NCBI GenBank assembly: GCA_027946365.1
Contig: JAPEUQ010000003.1
Span: 2,852,001-2,916,000 of the forward strand
DNA from: Kalmusia sp. IMI 367209
Lineage: Eukaryota > Ascomycota > Dothideomycetes > Pleosporales > Didymosphaeriaceae
DNA: 64,000 nucleotides
Direction: 5' to 3'
The translations under genes were made by a program, and so were the position numbers. This document shows positions 1 through 10,456 of the stretch, piece after piece; position 1 is the first letter of the stretch, and each line of letters starts with the position of its first letter. The notes under the pieces were generated by a model. That model made no database searches. It was given only the letters and a program-made list of their open reading frames with translations, and was not told the DNA's origin.

Positions 1-1268
1 TTCGATTTCGATTGTAACGATTTGCTAGCGGCGTTTAACCCAAGAGCTGCACGCATCTTAGCGGCTTTGTCGGCTTTGCCCGCTTCGACTTCATCTTCTG
101 ACGAAGAGGATTCTGTGCCGAGATATGCTTGGAGTTCGTTTTCGTCTATTTCCTTCCGGGAGAAAGCTCGCTTTTGCACCTCCTTTCTAGTGGTATCGTC
201 GGCGTCCCACGTAAGCTTAACTTTTGAATGGGAAAGGGCGTCAGTGACAAATTCATTTGGCTTGTACCCATTGGGCAGCGCCTCACACTCGTCGTGAGGA
301 TCAGCATCGAACTGAACTTCCTTGGGCACAAATCGGAGATCGAAGAAATTGGCACTGGATGCGTATTCGCGCCCGTCCATGTTGTCGTATATAGCCTTTG
401 CCACATGGGGTGATGAGCAAGTTATCAAGGCGTAGTAGTATCGCAGACGGTCGAGTTGGTACGTTCGCAACGCCTTTGAATCAAAGTCTTCCGTGTCGGC
501 TTCTTTTAGAGCATCATCTTTCGTCTCTTCCTCGCCTTCCGCGTCGACGCCTTCTAGCTCGTCTACGGTAGTAATATCATTTGCACGCTGCTTCGCCGCC
601 GCACCGAAGATCTCCCTCGGTGGCCCTTCGATCTCTTCGCGCTGCATCCTCTCCAGTCCGAATTCACTTGGGTATATGGTGACGTTCAATATTCGGCCAT
701 CGGCTGGAACGAATGAGTCGGCAACAGCCATGATATCCATGGCCCGGATATTGTCCCAGTCCATGTTCACGGCGGCCAGTCTTTCCGTAACATCCCCCAT
801 AGGCACCTCGTTGCCTTGGCCTGCCAGTTCTGTCTGGTTTTCAACCTCTTCTTCTGCTTCTTCTTCATCACTAGAGCTCTCATCTGACGAAGATGACAAG
901 CCGCCATCACGAATCGGGTCAAAACCGCGCTGCTGGACTTTTGCTAGCTCACGCAAGACAGCCTTGTCTCTCTTGGACTCGTTGGGCGCCTCCACCTCAC
1001 TTTCGCTTTCCTCGGTATCCAATTCGTACAGGCGCTCCAGATCCTTCTTACCCGCATCCTTGGATATCGGGCGCCCATAGCGATCTACTGAGGCCTTATT
1101 GTAGAAATCCGAGTCGGTGCGCAATCGCGAAAATCGGGGGTCAAGCTTCGTCTTCGCATGCTTCTTGGACGGGAGGCGGAACTTGGGATCGGTCTCGAAG
1201 GCAGCAAATCTGCTGTCTTCGGAGCCCTTTTGGGCTTTGGGGATCGTCTGGCGTTTCGGCAGCGGCAT
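1..1268 (-). CDS. ESF1: ESF1-like pre-rRNA processing protein (3' end outside window)
   Basis: ESF1 is a nucleolar factor required for early 18S pre-rRNA processing in the small-subunit processome. The minus frame is open from the ATG at 1268 to the window edge, giving about 422 residues without an intron. The N-terminus has the family's opening block (DPRFSRL near residue 45, then DSDFYNKASVDRYGR). A Ser/Glu-rich acidic stretch follows, then the ESF1 core with RLAAVNMDWDNI, ADGRILNVTIYPSEFG, LRYYYALITCSS and FFDLRFVPKEV. A second acidic serine-rich segment (SSSSEDEVE) lies close to the edge. The C-terminal part, including the NUC153 region, is not in the window. The gene is divergent from a small gene starting at 1600. 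Identification comes from recalled family motifs and is fairly secure. Confidence 0.93.
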   Translation of the reverse strand, partial: MPLPKRQTIPKAQKGSEDSRFAAFETDPKFRLPSKKHAKTKLDPRFSRLRTDSDFYNKASVDRYGRPISKDAGKKDLERLYELDTEESESEVEAPNESKRDKAVLRELAKVQQRGFDPIRDGGLSSSSDESSSDEEEAEEEVENQTELAGQGNEVPMGDVTERLAAVNMDWDNIRAMDIMAVADSFVPADGRILNVTIYPSEFGLERMQREEIEGPPREIFGAAAKQRANDITTVDELEGVDAEGEEETKDDALKEADTEDFDSKALRTYQLDRLRYYYALITCSSPHVAKAIYDNMDGREYASSANFFDLRFVPKEVQFDADPHDECEALPNGYKPNEFVTDALSHSKVKLTWDADDTTRKEVQKRAFSRKEIDENELQAYLGTESSSSEDEVEAGKADKAAKMRAALGLNAASKSLQSKS

Positions 1269-1599
1269 TGTGACGCGGCGTGTGTCGTGCCAGCGCTCAC
1301 TTGTATACAGCGAACTTTCTGCGGGCGGTCACTTTTTTCTGCCGTGGGCTGCATTTATGCGTGCCAAGCCCCTTCTTATCGATAACACATCCGGCCTCGG
1401 TTAAGCGCAAGAGTTACGCGACCAGGGCCCAGAATTCTGGGGAAGCGCGTCACAGGGAGAGCGGAGAGGGGAAAGGAAATGGGTCGTGTGAGCTTCCTGT
1501 CACCTCCCAACACGTCTCTACAGCTCATCGTGAGTGCTACCACGCTCCTGTATCACTCTACAGCTCTCTGTCATTGACAATTGCATTCTTATCGACCCA
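1269..1599. other. Divergent intergenic region, ESF1 / small gene
   Basis: About 330 nt separate two divergent start codons and presumably hold both promoters. I see no convincing TATA box, repeat or RNA gene. Confidence 0.5.
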
Positions 1600-1914
1600 A
1601 TGGCTTATTCGAGGCTTTTCACGTAAGTAGCCCTTCTCTCCCTAGCTCCTACTGCTCGGCTCCACTTGTTGAGGGTGATGCTAATGTCTGGACTCAGACC
1701 TCGCAGCCTCGCCCTCTTGTCCGCCTGCTCACTTGGCGGAGGCTACATAGCGATGAAGTCACGAGCACTCACCGCGAAGCAGCGGGAAAGAGCCAATGGC
1801 GATTACAGCGTGACTGTGGACCGGTCGGGTATGTACAGCCCTACCAATGTCCGAGTTCATCTGCGGTACCCTCTAAGCTTTGCTGCTAATCAATGTGTAG
1901 GTGGCGGCATTTGA
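1600..1914 (+). CDS. Small 55-residue protein of unknown function, three exons
   Basis: I do not recognise the family with certainty. Three exons join in frame: 1600-1622, 1698-1828 and 1901-1914. The introns are 1623-1697 (GTAAGT donor, branch-like CTAAT, CAG acceptor) and 1829-1900 (GTATGT donor, CTAAT branch, TAG acceptor). The 55-residue product has a short N-terminus, a hydrophobic segment around residues 10-24 (SLALLSACSLGGGYIAM), a basic Arg/Lys/Gln stretch and the C-terminal end YSVTVDRSGGGI. The hydrophobic segment followed by positive charges would suit a small single-span membrane protein, possibly mitochondrial, but that is inference. An alternative model starts at 1678 or 1684 and uses only the second intron. 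Confidence 0.6.
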
Positions 1915-2977
1915 ATTGCGGGAACAAAACGGCATTACGGCAGCTTCCCTGTGGCTTCCATGGCGTACCAACAACATATTCTTTCTGTATTGAGTGGATC
2001 TCGGAAACGTCAGTAGGCAAACATGACTTCAGGCATGCAACCTAACCCTCTACCCACTGTGCAAGAATGTCCGACCAGGAGCGTTCGCTTCGGTGCTGAC
2101 GGAAGGCTTCAAACATGGCCACTCTCCGAGAGCAGCACATACCAACTAACGGAAACCAGAAAATGCGCCCCATGGAAATTTTTTTGCGATGGTTTGATAA
2201 GCATCATCATCATTCGTCCAGCGAAGCGCATGGTCATACCCAGGCAACGATAGTGCGCCCGATAAAATGTACGACATGTTTCGCTTCTGAGCAACTTGTC
2301 CCAATCCACCTTCATTCAAGGCATGCAATGTTTTACAGCGGTTCATATGATGCAGGTCGCGTGGTTGAGCAAGCTTACTCGGGACCTTGGATGCGGTAGC
2401 AGTCAGCCAGCCGCCTTCCGCAGCACGGGCATTCCGCTACTAATAATAAGCACCTCAGCCTCACGAGCTGGCCCACGCCATCCTGTCATCCCGCAAGCAA
2501 GACCGCAGCGTTGGCAGCCCAATGCCCAATCGCAGGCAAGCACGAATTCGAGCACGAATTAAAGTGCTTTCTCGTGCGTCGTGGAGTTCGTTGCAGATCT
2601 TGGCTGCGTCGGAAACTCAGCAGGGCCTGCACTGTGGCCTCGCTTCTTGTCTAAAGCTCCTTCTCCTGTAGCCAATCACAATCGGATTACATGCTTGCTT
2701 GCTGCGAGAAACACCCACTGGGCGTACTTCCATGTTGGCCCGTGGTGAGCCTAACAGCTAATACCCTAAAATGGTCGTTCGGCTTCCAAACTGCGAGGGC
2801 GCAGCTACGACAGCTCTTCCTCTGTTCTTCGTTGCTGATCTTTCAAAATTGACGACTGCCCACCCGAAACTAACGCCGATCTGTAATGCTTCGTACTGAT
2901 ACTCGTCACCAAAAGCGTACGCGCTTCGTCTTTTCTTTCCTTTTGCATGACAATCTCAGCTACTGTCGATAGTAAAC
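1915..2977. other. Intergenic region, no gene seen
   Basis: About 1.06 kb lies between the small gene and the nucleotidyltransferase-like gene. The short open frames have no splice support or recognisable motif. No tRNA, repeat or mobile element is evident. Confidence 0.45.
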
Positions 2978-5900
2978 ATGGGTGCAAATCAGAAGTACTA
3001 TGATGTGGACGAATTCAACAGGTGGAAGAGAAATAAAGGCAAAGCCAACAAGATCGCACCCCGACCAAACCTACTGGCTGCGGCAAACTGGGTTCGCAAG
3101 TTTTTCGATGCGCGCAAAACAAACTGGGCCGCGCTGGGCAGCCTAGCGATGCTCTGTCTCGGAACACGAAAGAGAGATACCGGATATCCATATTGTTTAT
3201 GATGACAAGGACTTCCAACGTATTAGGATGAAGTTAGAGACTGACCCACGGTATTACAACTGAAGTCCAAAGAACTTCCAGCCAGCTGACGATACAGGGT
3301 ACGGCTTCCAAATGGAATGAATCCTATGTTCCCTTCGAAATTGTTGATATCGACCGGACCAAAGTTCAAGGACCCGGGATGCAATGAGACAGCGGAAGTC
3401 GAGGTGGAAATGATCCCACCAGGTAATAAGCCTATCTTGTATATGATGAACGCGGTCCTGACACACTCCAGGCTCCCATGGGACACCACCGAGCGATGTC
3501 CTGCGAAACAATCAAGTCATGCTAACCCTCAATCTAGAGGGAAAAGCGACCAATATCAAAGGTCTTAATGTGTTGTACCTCGTTAAAAGTACAGTCCACC
3601 TTTGCAACAGCCAAGATCTACTTTGGGATCCGAAGAAAGATTTGTTATGGTTCTGCCGGAAATTTGGCAAGGAGATTGAGTCTATCCGTGGGCAACTGAA
3701 CGCTCGGCAAGTTCAGGAAAACTTCCTTGGAACCAAATATTTCTCTACGTTGTCGGCGGAAGAACAGCGCCTATGTTACCATATTCTTCTGGGCAAAGTA
3801 CCCCCGCCATCGATGTTCCTAACTCCAGCTCCTCATCAAGGACACCTGACGTCTGCCGCTGCAAGGCCGCCTATTCCGTCACATAAATCCGCGCCATCAC
3901 TCAGAGATAACATACAACAAGAATCGGGGTTTCTACGTCCTCCCATACCAAGCAAATCAAAGACCACAAACGGTGCGCCATCCAATGCGTTTACTACCGA
4001 GACCCAGATAGCCCTCGCGGATTTGCCTAGGCAAAATCTCACTTCAGAAGCTGCACGAGACTCTCGCTCAAGGTACCGCCACTCAAGCGCACCGACAACA
4101 CCAAACGGAAGCCGAAACACCAGCCCCGAAGCTGGAGCCCATCCACTTAAAGCAAGTGTTAGATCTGAGCATTCGCAGCCGAATGGCAGAATATACCAAG
4201 CGCAATCAGTCAACTTGCAAAATGTGGCACATAGCTCAAAACCCCAAGTGGTTTCTCATGGCCTGGTGTCTATCTCAAATAAGCAGACAGGCGTTCGATC
4301 GCAGAAGTCCTTACCCCGGCTAAATGACACGTCCATGAGCGCTGTTCCAGTGTTTGCACACAAACCAGCCAACAATCTTACTGCACCAAAAGCCAAGAAT
4401 CACTCGACTTTAGCACTCCCCACTATGAATTCTGAACCAAACATGTCTCCTCGAGACCAGTCTTTAAAAGCACAGAATAATAATAGCGCTCTTGCTTTAG
4501 CATCAGGCAACCAGCCGCAAGTTGTGGCGTGCACGCATCCAGCTCATAAAATCATCGCAGCTCACACATCGATGATCCAGCCGGACCGGAGCAGTGTCGC
4601 CCCGACCTCTGTCTTACCTGAGGTGGGCGGTGCTAAGAATGAGATATCCTCAAAAGGCCTGGCAGTTGTTGGTCCCGAAGGTCTATATCCAACGCCACTT
4701 AAAACCACGGCTCAGCCTGCAAAAAGTGAAACTACACTGCCTATCAGTCAGAAGCAGACAGGAGATGTCTTACCTGGATTTGTTTTTGAACTCGATGCTA
4801 CCTCGCCACAAGTTGAACCCCCTTCTCGACCTGCTCCAACCACACCATTCATTGCCGAGCTTCCCGCTGATAATAACGGGCCACCTCAACCTATAAAAGC
4901 TACGAACCAGCAGGTGCATACTCTACCAGAGACTCCTATCAGCCCACCACAAGTGCCAATGTCACTCGCATCTACACCAATGTACAGAGACTCGCCTGTG
5001 AGCCCTCCTACAACGTACCGCCCATTTGCTTCCATTATTCAGCCACTGAATCCGGAGCTGAAGGGTCAACCGCTAAAGCCGGAACTCACGCCTCCTTCAT
5101 TCGACTCACTTCCGCCTAGCCTTATGATCGGCTTTCGAGGTGCACCACATCATTCAACGACCAGCACAGCATCCCGTGCGCGAGCATCTTCACAGTCATC
5201 AAATTCGTCGACTTCTACCAAGAAGTATCAACGCTATTACTCACCTCCGAATAGTAGGGAGCCTTCACCCAACCATGTTTCAACATCGACCCCAACTAGT
5301 CAACAGCTGTCGTCGAAACAGGGTCCAGTAATAACTTACAAGGCATATACGCCACCGATAACACCTCCAATGCAGCCAATGCAGTCGGCTAACACACCGG
5401 AAGGTCTTCAACAGCTTCCCCCGATGCCTCAACGTCAAGCTCCCATCCCTCCGATGCCCCAAGCCCAACCTCCTATGCCTCCGATGCCTCAGTATCAAGC
5501 TCCCATTCCTCCAATGCCAACAGCGGCTCCCAGTCAAAGTGTATCTGCGCCTGTAGGCCGTGTTTCACCGCCGAATATCTTAAGGGCAGGAGGAGGCGTT
5601 CCGCAACCGCTGAATATTAAAGCATTCCATCTCCCCAATCCTCTTACAGCCAATCCACCCACCCCTCGAGCTACGTTCCACGCAAAGCACGACTCGCACC
5701 AAAAACCACAAGAACCTCAGTACATGGCATTCACTGTACAAAAACCCCAAATACAACCTGCGCGACGAACTCAGACACCCTTCCATCCTCAAACAACCCA
5801 CCAACGCAGCCTCTCCAACGAATCAAACACCTCAACTACGTCGCATGACTCAGAGAAATTGGCCCAGGAGTATCAGATGGATCTCCCTGCATACGGGAAT

Positions 5901-6014
5901 GGGTATGGGGCGAAGAGCAAAGAGCCTGACGCGCATTTTAAGTTGGACTTACCTGATTTTGGGAAAAGTAAGCAGCCCCAGGGGAGCTTCATGGACGAGT
6001 ACGATTTCACGTAA
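2978..6014 (+). CDS. Nucleotidyltransferase-like protein with long proline-rich tail; apparent 1-nt frameshift
   Basis: Exons are 2978-3250, 3298-3422 and 3472-6014. The introns, 3251-3297 and 3423-3471, both have CTGAC branch sites. The first ~300 residues look folded: LLAAANW, then GSLAMLCLGTR followed in the next frame by EIPDIHIVYDD. That resembles the G-S/G...A...LG(S/T)RR...D-I core of nucleotidyltransferase-fold proteins; VRLPNGMNPMFPSKLL and later NVLYLVK and WDPKKDLLWFC follow. From about residue 320 to the end it is low-complexity and Pro/Ser/Thr/Gln-rich, including MPQ/PPMP repeats. The reading frame shifts by one base near 3169-3171. Removing one A gives a length divisible by three (about 979 codons) and GTRREIPDI. 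An alternative is a weak intron at 3092-3146. Catalytic activity is unproven. Confidence 0.7.
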
Positions 6015-6927
6015 TGATGATTATGATTGTATTGCTAGACTTGGGCTCTGGGTAGGATTTTAATACCATGAATGGAGGGTCGGGACCAATGGATCTAGAC
6101 TCGCGAAAGAAGAATTCTTAAAACCTGTAGCTAGAAGACGCTAACTGATGCACCTGCGGAGACGTGAAGCCAAACCCAGCCTATTTTCGCCATATACACA
6201 AACCTTGCCCACTACTCACAGACCCTATGTCTTCTGATTAAAAGCGCCAACTCGCCGTAAGAATCTCATTAGATTCGATTTACCAATACAGCATCACATA
6301 TACACTAGACATTAAGCCGCTTACTTTCACCTTCGTGTTTTCACCAAACAAAGTTTACATCTGAATCTTCTCATGATCGATATGAACGAGTCGTCGAGAC
6401 GTCACAAATACGACTCTAATGCTGCTTTCTAGATACACACATACTATCGCTGTTTTCGATAACACTTCTTCACTTTGCCATTTTCTTCCTCAGGCGCTCC
6501 ACCCCCATATATTCTTCCCTTGCTTGAATCACAGGCCACAAGAGGTGATCCAACTCAACATACGGAATCATCGTGAATGCGAATGTAACTTCCGATCTCT
6601 ATTGTCCGGCCACGGATTGAATATGCACAGCGGATCCGGTCGCAAGGCTTCCCCGATATCGTTACCATGGTAAAAGCAAGCAAACGGGAGGATCCGGTGG
6701 TCTAGTCCTGGGTGGGAAATCTTGTGCTAGAGTGTCTCGTCTATGTAAAACCGTTTTGCCGTGCACCGAGCGGTATGGATACAGATCCTGTGGTCGGTAG
6801 GGATTCTCCAGCAGGTAGGGATGGGCGGTGAGTTTCCATTGGCTAGCGAGGTTACCGCCGTTGGAGTGACATGCTTCGTAATGCTGAAGTGCCAACTAAT
6901 ATGGCCCGTATAGAGACGATAGCTTAC

Positions 6928-6968
6928 TTTTCTCTTTTCTTTTTTTTATTTTCTCTTTTCTTTTTTTT
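6928..6968 (+). repeat. Tandem duplication of a 20-nt pyrimidine tract
   Basis: A 20-base T/C stretch at 6928-6947 is repeated exactly at 6949-6968 with a single A between the copies. It sits in intergenic DNA, so it is probably simple-sequence expansion. Confidence 0.8.
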
Positions 6969-7507
6969 CCTTTTCTTCTTTTTGACTAAATAGCCTTACA
7001 TTTAGACGAAGAGCGTGTGCATAATCATTCGGTTACAAGGCATACCCCGTCTGTATGCGCTGTCCTCCGGCCTCACTTTGGCCCACTCGTCCCTATCTCC
7101 CCACCCACGGAAATCACCGCTCCTTGGCTACCCGCCGCCTACGTTTTGGGACAATGGCACCTCACTTGGGTAAGTACCTCGTAGACTAGTCCCACTGCCT
7201 CGCTACCTTGCGCGTTATGGGCCTTCCGGCTTTGGCCGGGTGCTGTGTAGAGGACATAGCGTAGCCGCTGGGTCGACTAGTGGGCGGTTGTACTGCGTCA
7301 GTGCTACCATCCCTGTGTATGTAATTTTCGTGTAACGTACGTATGGGGGCTATGCGTTATGGGGTCTAGTTTGGGGGAGGGACAGGCATCTAAAAGTCAT
7401 GTCGCGAACGGACTTGGGCACTCTAGGGCTTGAAACACCTCTACTAACTCCGGCCAAGGCTACGTCCTGACTAGGTATCAACCGTAGGGACGGGTCAATG
7501 GCTCGGC

Positions 7508-7598
7508 GCCAGCGCGCCTTGCTAGAATCTACTTTCGTCTAGCCGAAGTTTATGTTGGAAGTAGATTCTCGCACGAGAACCCAAGCTACAGCGCTGGC
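7508..7598. repeat. Imperfect inverted repeat (two-stem hairpin)
   Basis: The outer arms GCCAGCGC (7508-7515) and GCGCTGGC (7591-7598) pair perfectly. The inner arms AGAATCTACTT (7524-7534) and AAGTAGATTCT (7559-7569) also pair perfectly. The loop is 24 nt, with asymmetric bulges of 8 and 21 nt between the stems. No open frame overlaps it. It could be a structured transcript or a remnant of a small inverted-repeat element. Confidence 0.6.
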
Positions 7599-7918
7599 AC
7601 GAGTCACAGTGATGCGATAGTCATAGGATATGGTCTTGGCTGGATAATATTCCAATTTCACGATTCATAACGCAGATGGATCGCGATGTTGAGTAGCAAA
7701 ATGATGATATACAGAATGAGACCGAAGATCAATATCTTACTTTCAAATAAATGGACGCTATTCTAGACAGCTCTTATAATGCATCTGTACAGGTGTGCGA
7801 AAAGAAATATCTAGGTCATTCGTGCACAAAGTCCCCCCAAATCAAAGGAACTCAACCCATGAAACCGGTCGCCGATATGGGCTTAGAAATTCATCAAATC
7901 TGTCATCAATTAGCATTA

Positions 7919-10000
7919 TCATTTCTCAGTCTTCTTGGAAATGTACTCGCCTCTTCCAAAGAATGCCCGCTTCGTCCAATCCATCGCAAGCAAACACCTT
8001 GTTCTAAAGCTGACGCTTTGAGCAAAATACACACCCCGCCAGAGATAAACTGCTAACAGGCCTCCACTCAGTCCATACCCATTGATATCAAAAATCGCTG
8101 CATTGCCAATATACGCCAGGCTACCGAGATGCTTGTACTCGAACGCTTTATACACGGCATCATCTAAATCGCCATAATCCACCTCATTAAGCTGCATGCC
8201 GGGCGCCGCCTGCGCGATCTTGTTAAACTTCCGGCCGAGGTATTGGCCTTGCTGGTGAGCGCGCTGGGCTGTGGCGGGGAGTGATGTCAGCTTGGAATCA
8301 ATTTGCGTAAGCAGCTCTCTAAGCTCTCCGAAATCAAGGGTGCCAGAGGAGTCTTTGTCGTATTCAGCGAAAAGCTTGTCGAGGCGTCGGAGGTGGTCGG
8401 CGGCTTGGGGGAAGCGCTGCTTGACGCGCTTCGCGATACCCCGCCAGTCGGCGTATGAGAGATGCAATTTCTCGGGGTCTTTGCCCTTCTCCCATGCTGT
8501 CGTGCGCAAGAAACTTATGATGTTATCACTAACGTTGTTTTGCACAGTGGCACAGTCTCCGACAGCGTAAACGTCACCCAGCGGTGCGCCGGCCAGTCGA
8601 AGGTGCGGGTCGGTTTCCAGAGCGTGCTTGTTGTTCTGGCCGTCTAATTTCTGTGCGAGACGCTTGCAAAAGTCGGTTTGAGAGACGCCGGTTGACCACA
8701 GACAGAAGCCCATTGGGATCTCTTTCGTAACAATTTTTCCGTCGTCGTCTTTCTGCGAATACATGATCTTGTCGTGGAACACTTCTTTGACGCGTGAGTT
8801 TGTCTGTACATCTACAGAATCGTGGGAGAAACGCTTCTCAGCGTATTCAGATAAGGCCGCCTCGTAGGTGTTGAGGATGTGACTGCGGGACTGGATGACG
8901 TGGACGGATATCTCGTTGCGTAGTATTCTGGGGAAATACTTGCAAAGATCTTCGTTGAGCATGTCGAATAACTCAGCAGCGAACTCGACACCAGTTGGTC
9001 CTCCACCACAGACTACGAAGGACAGTAGGCGCCGTCGTTCCTCGTCCGAAGTTGTAGGTAAACAGGCATTCTCAAGGTTCTGGACGACCTTGTTGCGGAT
9101 CAGTCGAGCATCACTGATATCCTTGAGGAAGTGGCAGTGTTCGAGGCCTTTGACACCATGAGGGTTGGTGACGGAGCCGACCCCTATGACGAGCTTGTCG
9201 TATGGCACGTAGAAATGCTGGCTCTGTCCGTCTGGTCCAATTGCAGACACCTCGACAAGCTTCTCCGAGAAATCGACATCTTCGGCCTTGGCTTTCAAGA
9301 AATGTCCATGTATGTTCTTCACGATCTTTCGTACAGGTTCGACCAACGAGCGCAATTCTAGTGTTCCAACAGTTGCGGATGGCAGCATTGGTGTGAACAG
9401 GAAGTGGTTCGATGGCGATATGACGGTAACGTGGTAGTCGTCCGGATTCAGCTGCTTCAAAAGCGCCACACTCCCCCAACCGGTACCTAAAACAACCAGC
9501 TTTGGCTTGTGCTTGTTCGCCTTCATCTCTGGACAGTCGTCATCGTCGACATAGTAGTCGGCGATGGGGAGGTTCTTAGGTCCGCCTCTTCTCGGATTCA
9601 AAGCCAGCTCTGAAACAGGTATGTCATACGTTTCCGGGTCCTCTTTGTATGTAGTTGCGTCGTAGATGAAGAAGGCGACCACGAGCGCGCCACTCATAGT
9701 GACAAACAGCCCTAACGCGGCCGCCGTTCTCCATGCGAACCTGACTATCCGTGATGACGGAGCTGGGAGCGGCTTCGTGGAGACGGATCGTAATATCGGG
9801 GAGCGGTGCTTGTTCAGACGCGACGCTTGGAGGTTCGTCGCGGTTAGCTGCGGTCGCCTGCGGAAGGTCGCCGGTCCACCATTGCTGTATGATGCCCTAA
9901 TCTGGGAAGTCGAAGCTCTAGCAAGCCTCTGAGATGCGAGGGAAGCTCCAGGAGATGTGTATAATGCTCGCGACAGAGCTCCGGTCTGCCGGGAGAGCAT
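7919..10000 (-). CDS. NDE1: External alternative NADH dehydrogenase with EF-hand (NDE1 type)
   Basis: This is a single-exon gene of 693 residues. It encodes a rotenone-insensitive type II NADH:ubiquinone oxidoreductase that passes electrons from NADH to ubiquinone without pumping protons. The N-terminus is Arg/Ser-rich like a mitochondrial presequence, followed by a hydrophobic segment at about residues 91-113. The FAD-binding GTGWGS is at 172-177. The second dinucleotide-binding motif, CGGGPTGVEFAAE, starts at about 331. YAVGDCA lies near 478. A canonical EF-hand loop (DKDSSGTLDFGE, about 548-559) is inserted in the C-terminal half, as in the calcium-binding external enzyme of Neurospora. 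This argues for the intermembrane-space-facing form rather than the matrix NDI1 form. The ATG at 10000 begins the presequence. Confidence 0.93.
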   Translation of the reverse strand: MLSRQTGALSRALYTSPGASLASQRLARASTSQIRASYSNGGPATFRRRPQLTATNLQASRLNKHRSPILRSVSTKPLPAPSSRIVRFAWRTAAALGLFVTMSGALVVAFFIYDATTYKEDPETYDIPVSELALNPRRGGPKNLPIADYYVDDDDCPEMKANKHKPKLVVLGTGWGSVALLKQLNPDDYHVTVISPSNHFLFTPMLPSATVGTLELRSLVEPVRKIVKNIHGHFLKAKAEDVDFSEKLVEVSAIGPDGQSQHFYVPYDKLVIGVGSVTNPHGVKGLEHCHFLKDISDARLIRNKVVQNLENACLPTTSDEERRRLLSFVVCGGGPTGVEFAAELFDMLNEDLCKYFPRILRNEISVHVIQSRSHILNTYEAALSEYAEKRFSHDSVDVQTNSRVKEVFHDKIMYSQKDDDGKIVTKEIPMGFCLWSTGVSQTDFCKRLAQKLDGQNNKHALETDPHLRLAGAPLGDVYAVGDCATVQNNVSDNIISFLRTTAWEKGKDPEKLHLSYADWRGIAKRVKQRFPQAADHLRRLDKLFAEYDKDSSGTLDFGELRELLTQIDSKLTSLPATAQRAHQQGQYLGRKFNKIAQAAPGMQLNEVDYGDLDDAVYKAFEYKHLGSLAYIGNAAIFDINGYGLSGGLLAVYLWRGVYFAQSVSFRTRCLLAMDWTKRAFFGRGEYISKKTEK

Positions 10001-10456
10001 GGCTCAGGATGCGGCGGATCTGCGGTCGGGAGCGATGCGGATGGCACGACACCTGTCAATTGGGCTGAGAGACGTATGTTTAGATAGAGGACATGATCTA
10101 GGGCAGACAGAACGAGCGTAGGAGCGACTTGAAAGAGGATGCGCGCAGGGTTGGCCGGCGATGAATAGTTGATTATTTACGAGACGTGACGTCGTTCGGC
10201 CCACCCGCCACAATTCCGCACTTGAGCCGGCACCAGGGTGGTTCAACATCACACTAGCCATCTCTGTCATATTCCAATGCTTAACGCGTGGCTCAGTGAT
10301 GTACTAGAAAGCTATAAAGCTTGTGCGACCCCGAGAGGAGTCGCATATTTCTGTAATAATTGTGACTTGGTATGTTGTAAATTGATTGGTATAGTAATAC
10401 ACGCTTCGTCTATGCCCCATATCTTCCAACCATATGTGCCCTATATACAGATCTCG
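10001..10456. other. Intergenic region upstream of NDE1 and downstream of MDV1
   Basis: About 450 nt holds the NDE1 upstream region and the MDV1 3' end. No additional gene is seen. Confidence 0.45.

Larger units (their letters stand above)
6015..7918. other. Long intergenic region with pyrimidine tract and hairpin
   Basis: 1.9 kb lies between the ends of two convergent genes. I find no supported gene. It contains a pyrimidine-rich duplicated tract (6928-6968) and an imperfect inverted repeat (7508-7598), listed separately. Confidence 0.5.

Noticed and set aside
3092..3146. Possible intron explaining the frame change in the nucleotidyltransferase-like gene
   Set aside because: The length is in phase, but the donor (GTTCGC) and branch are weak, and it would remove GSLAMLCLG, which looks like the domain's core. 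A one-base error is simpler, though not proven.
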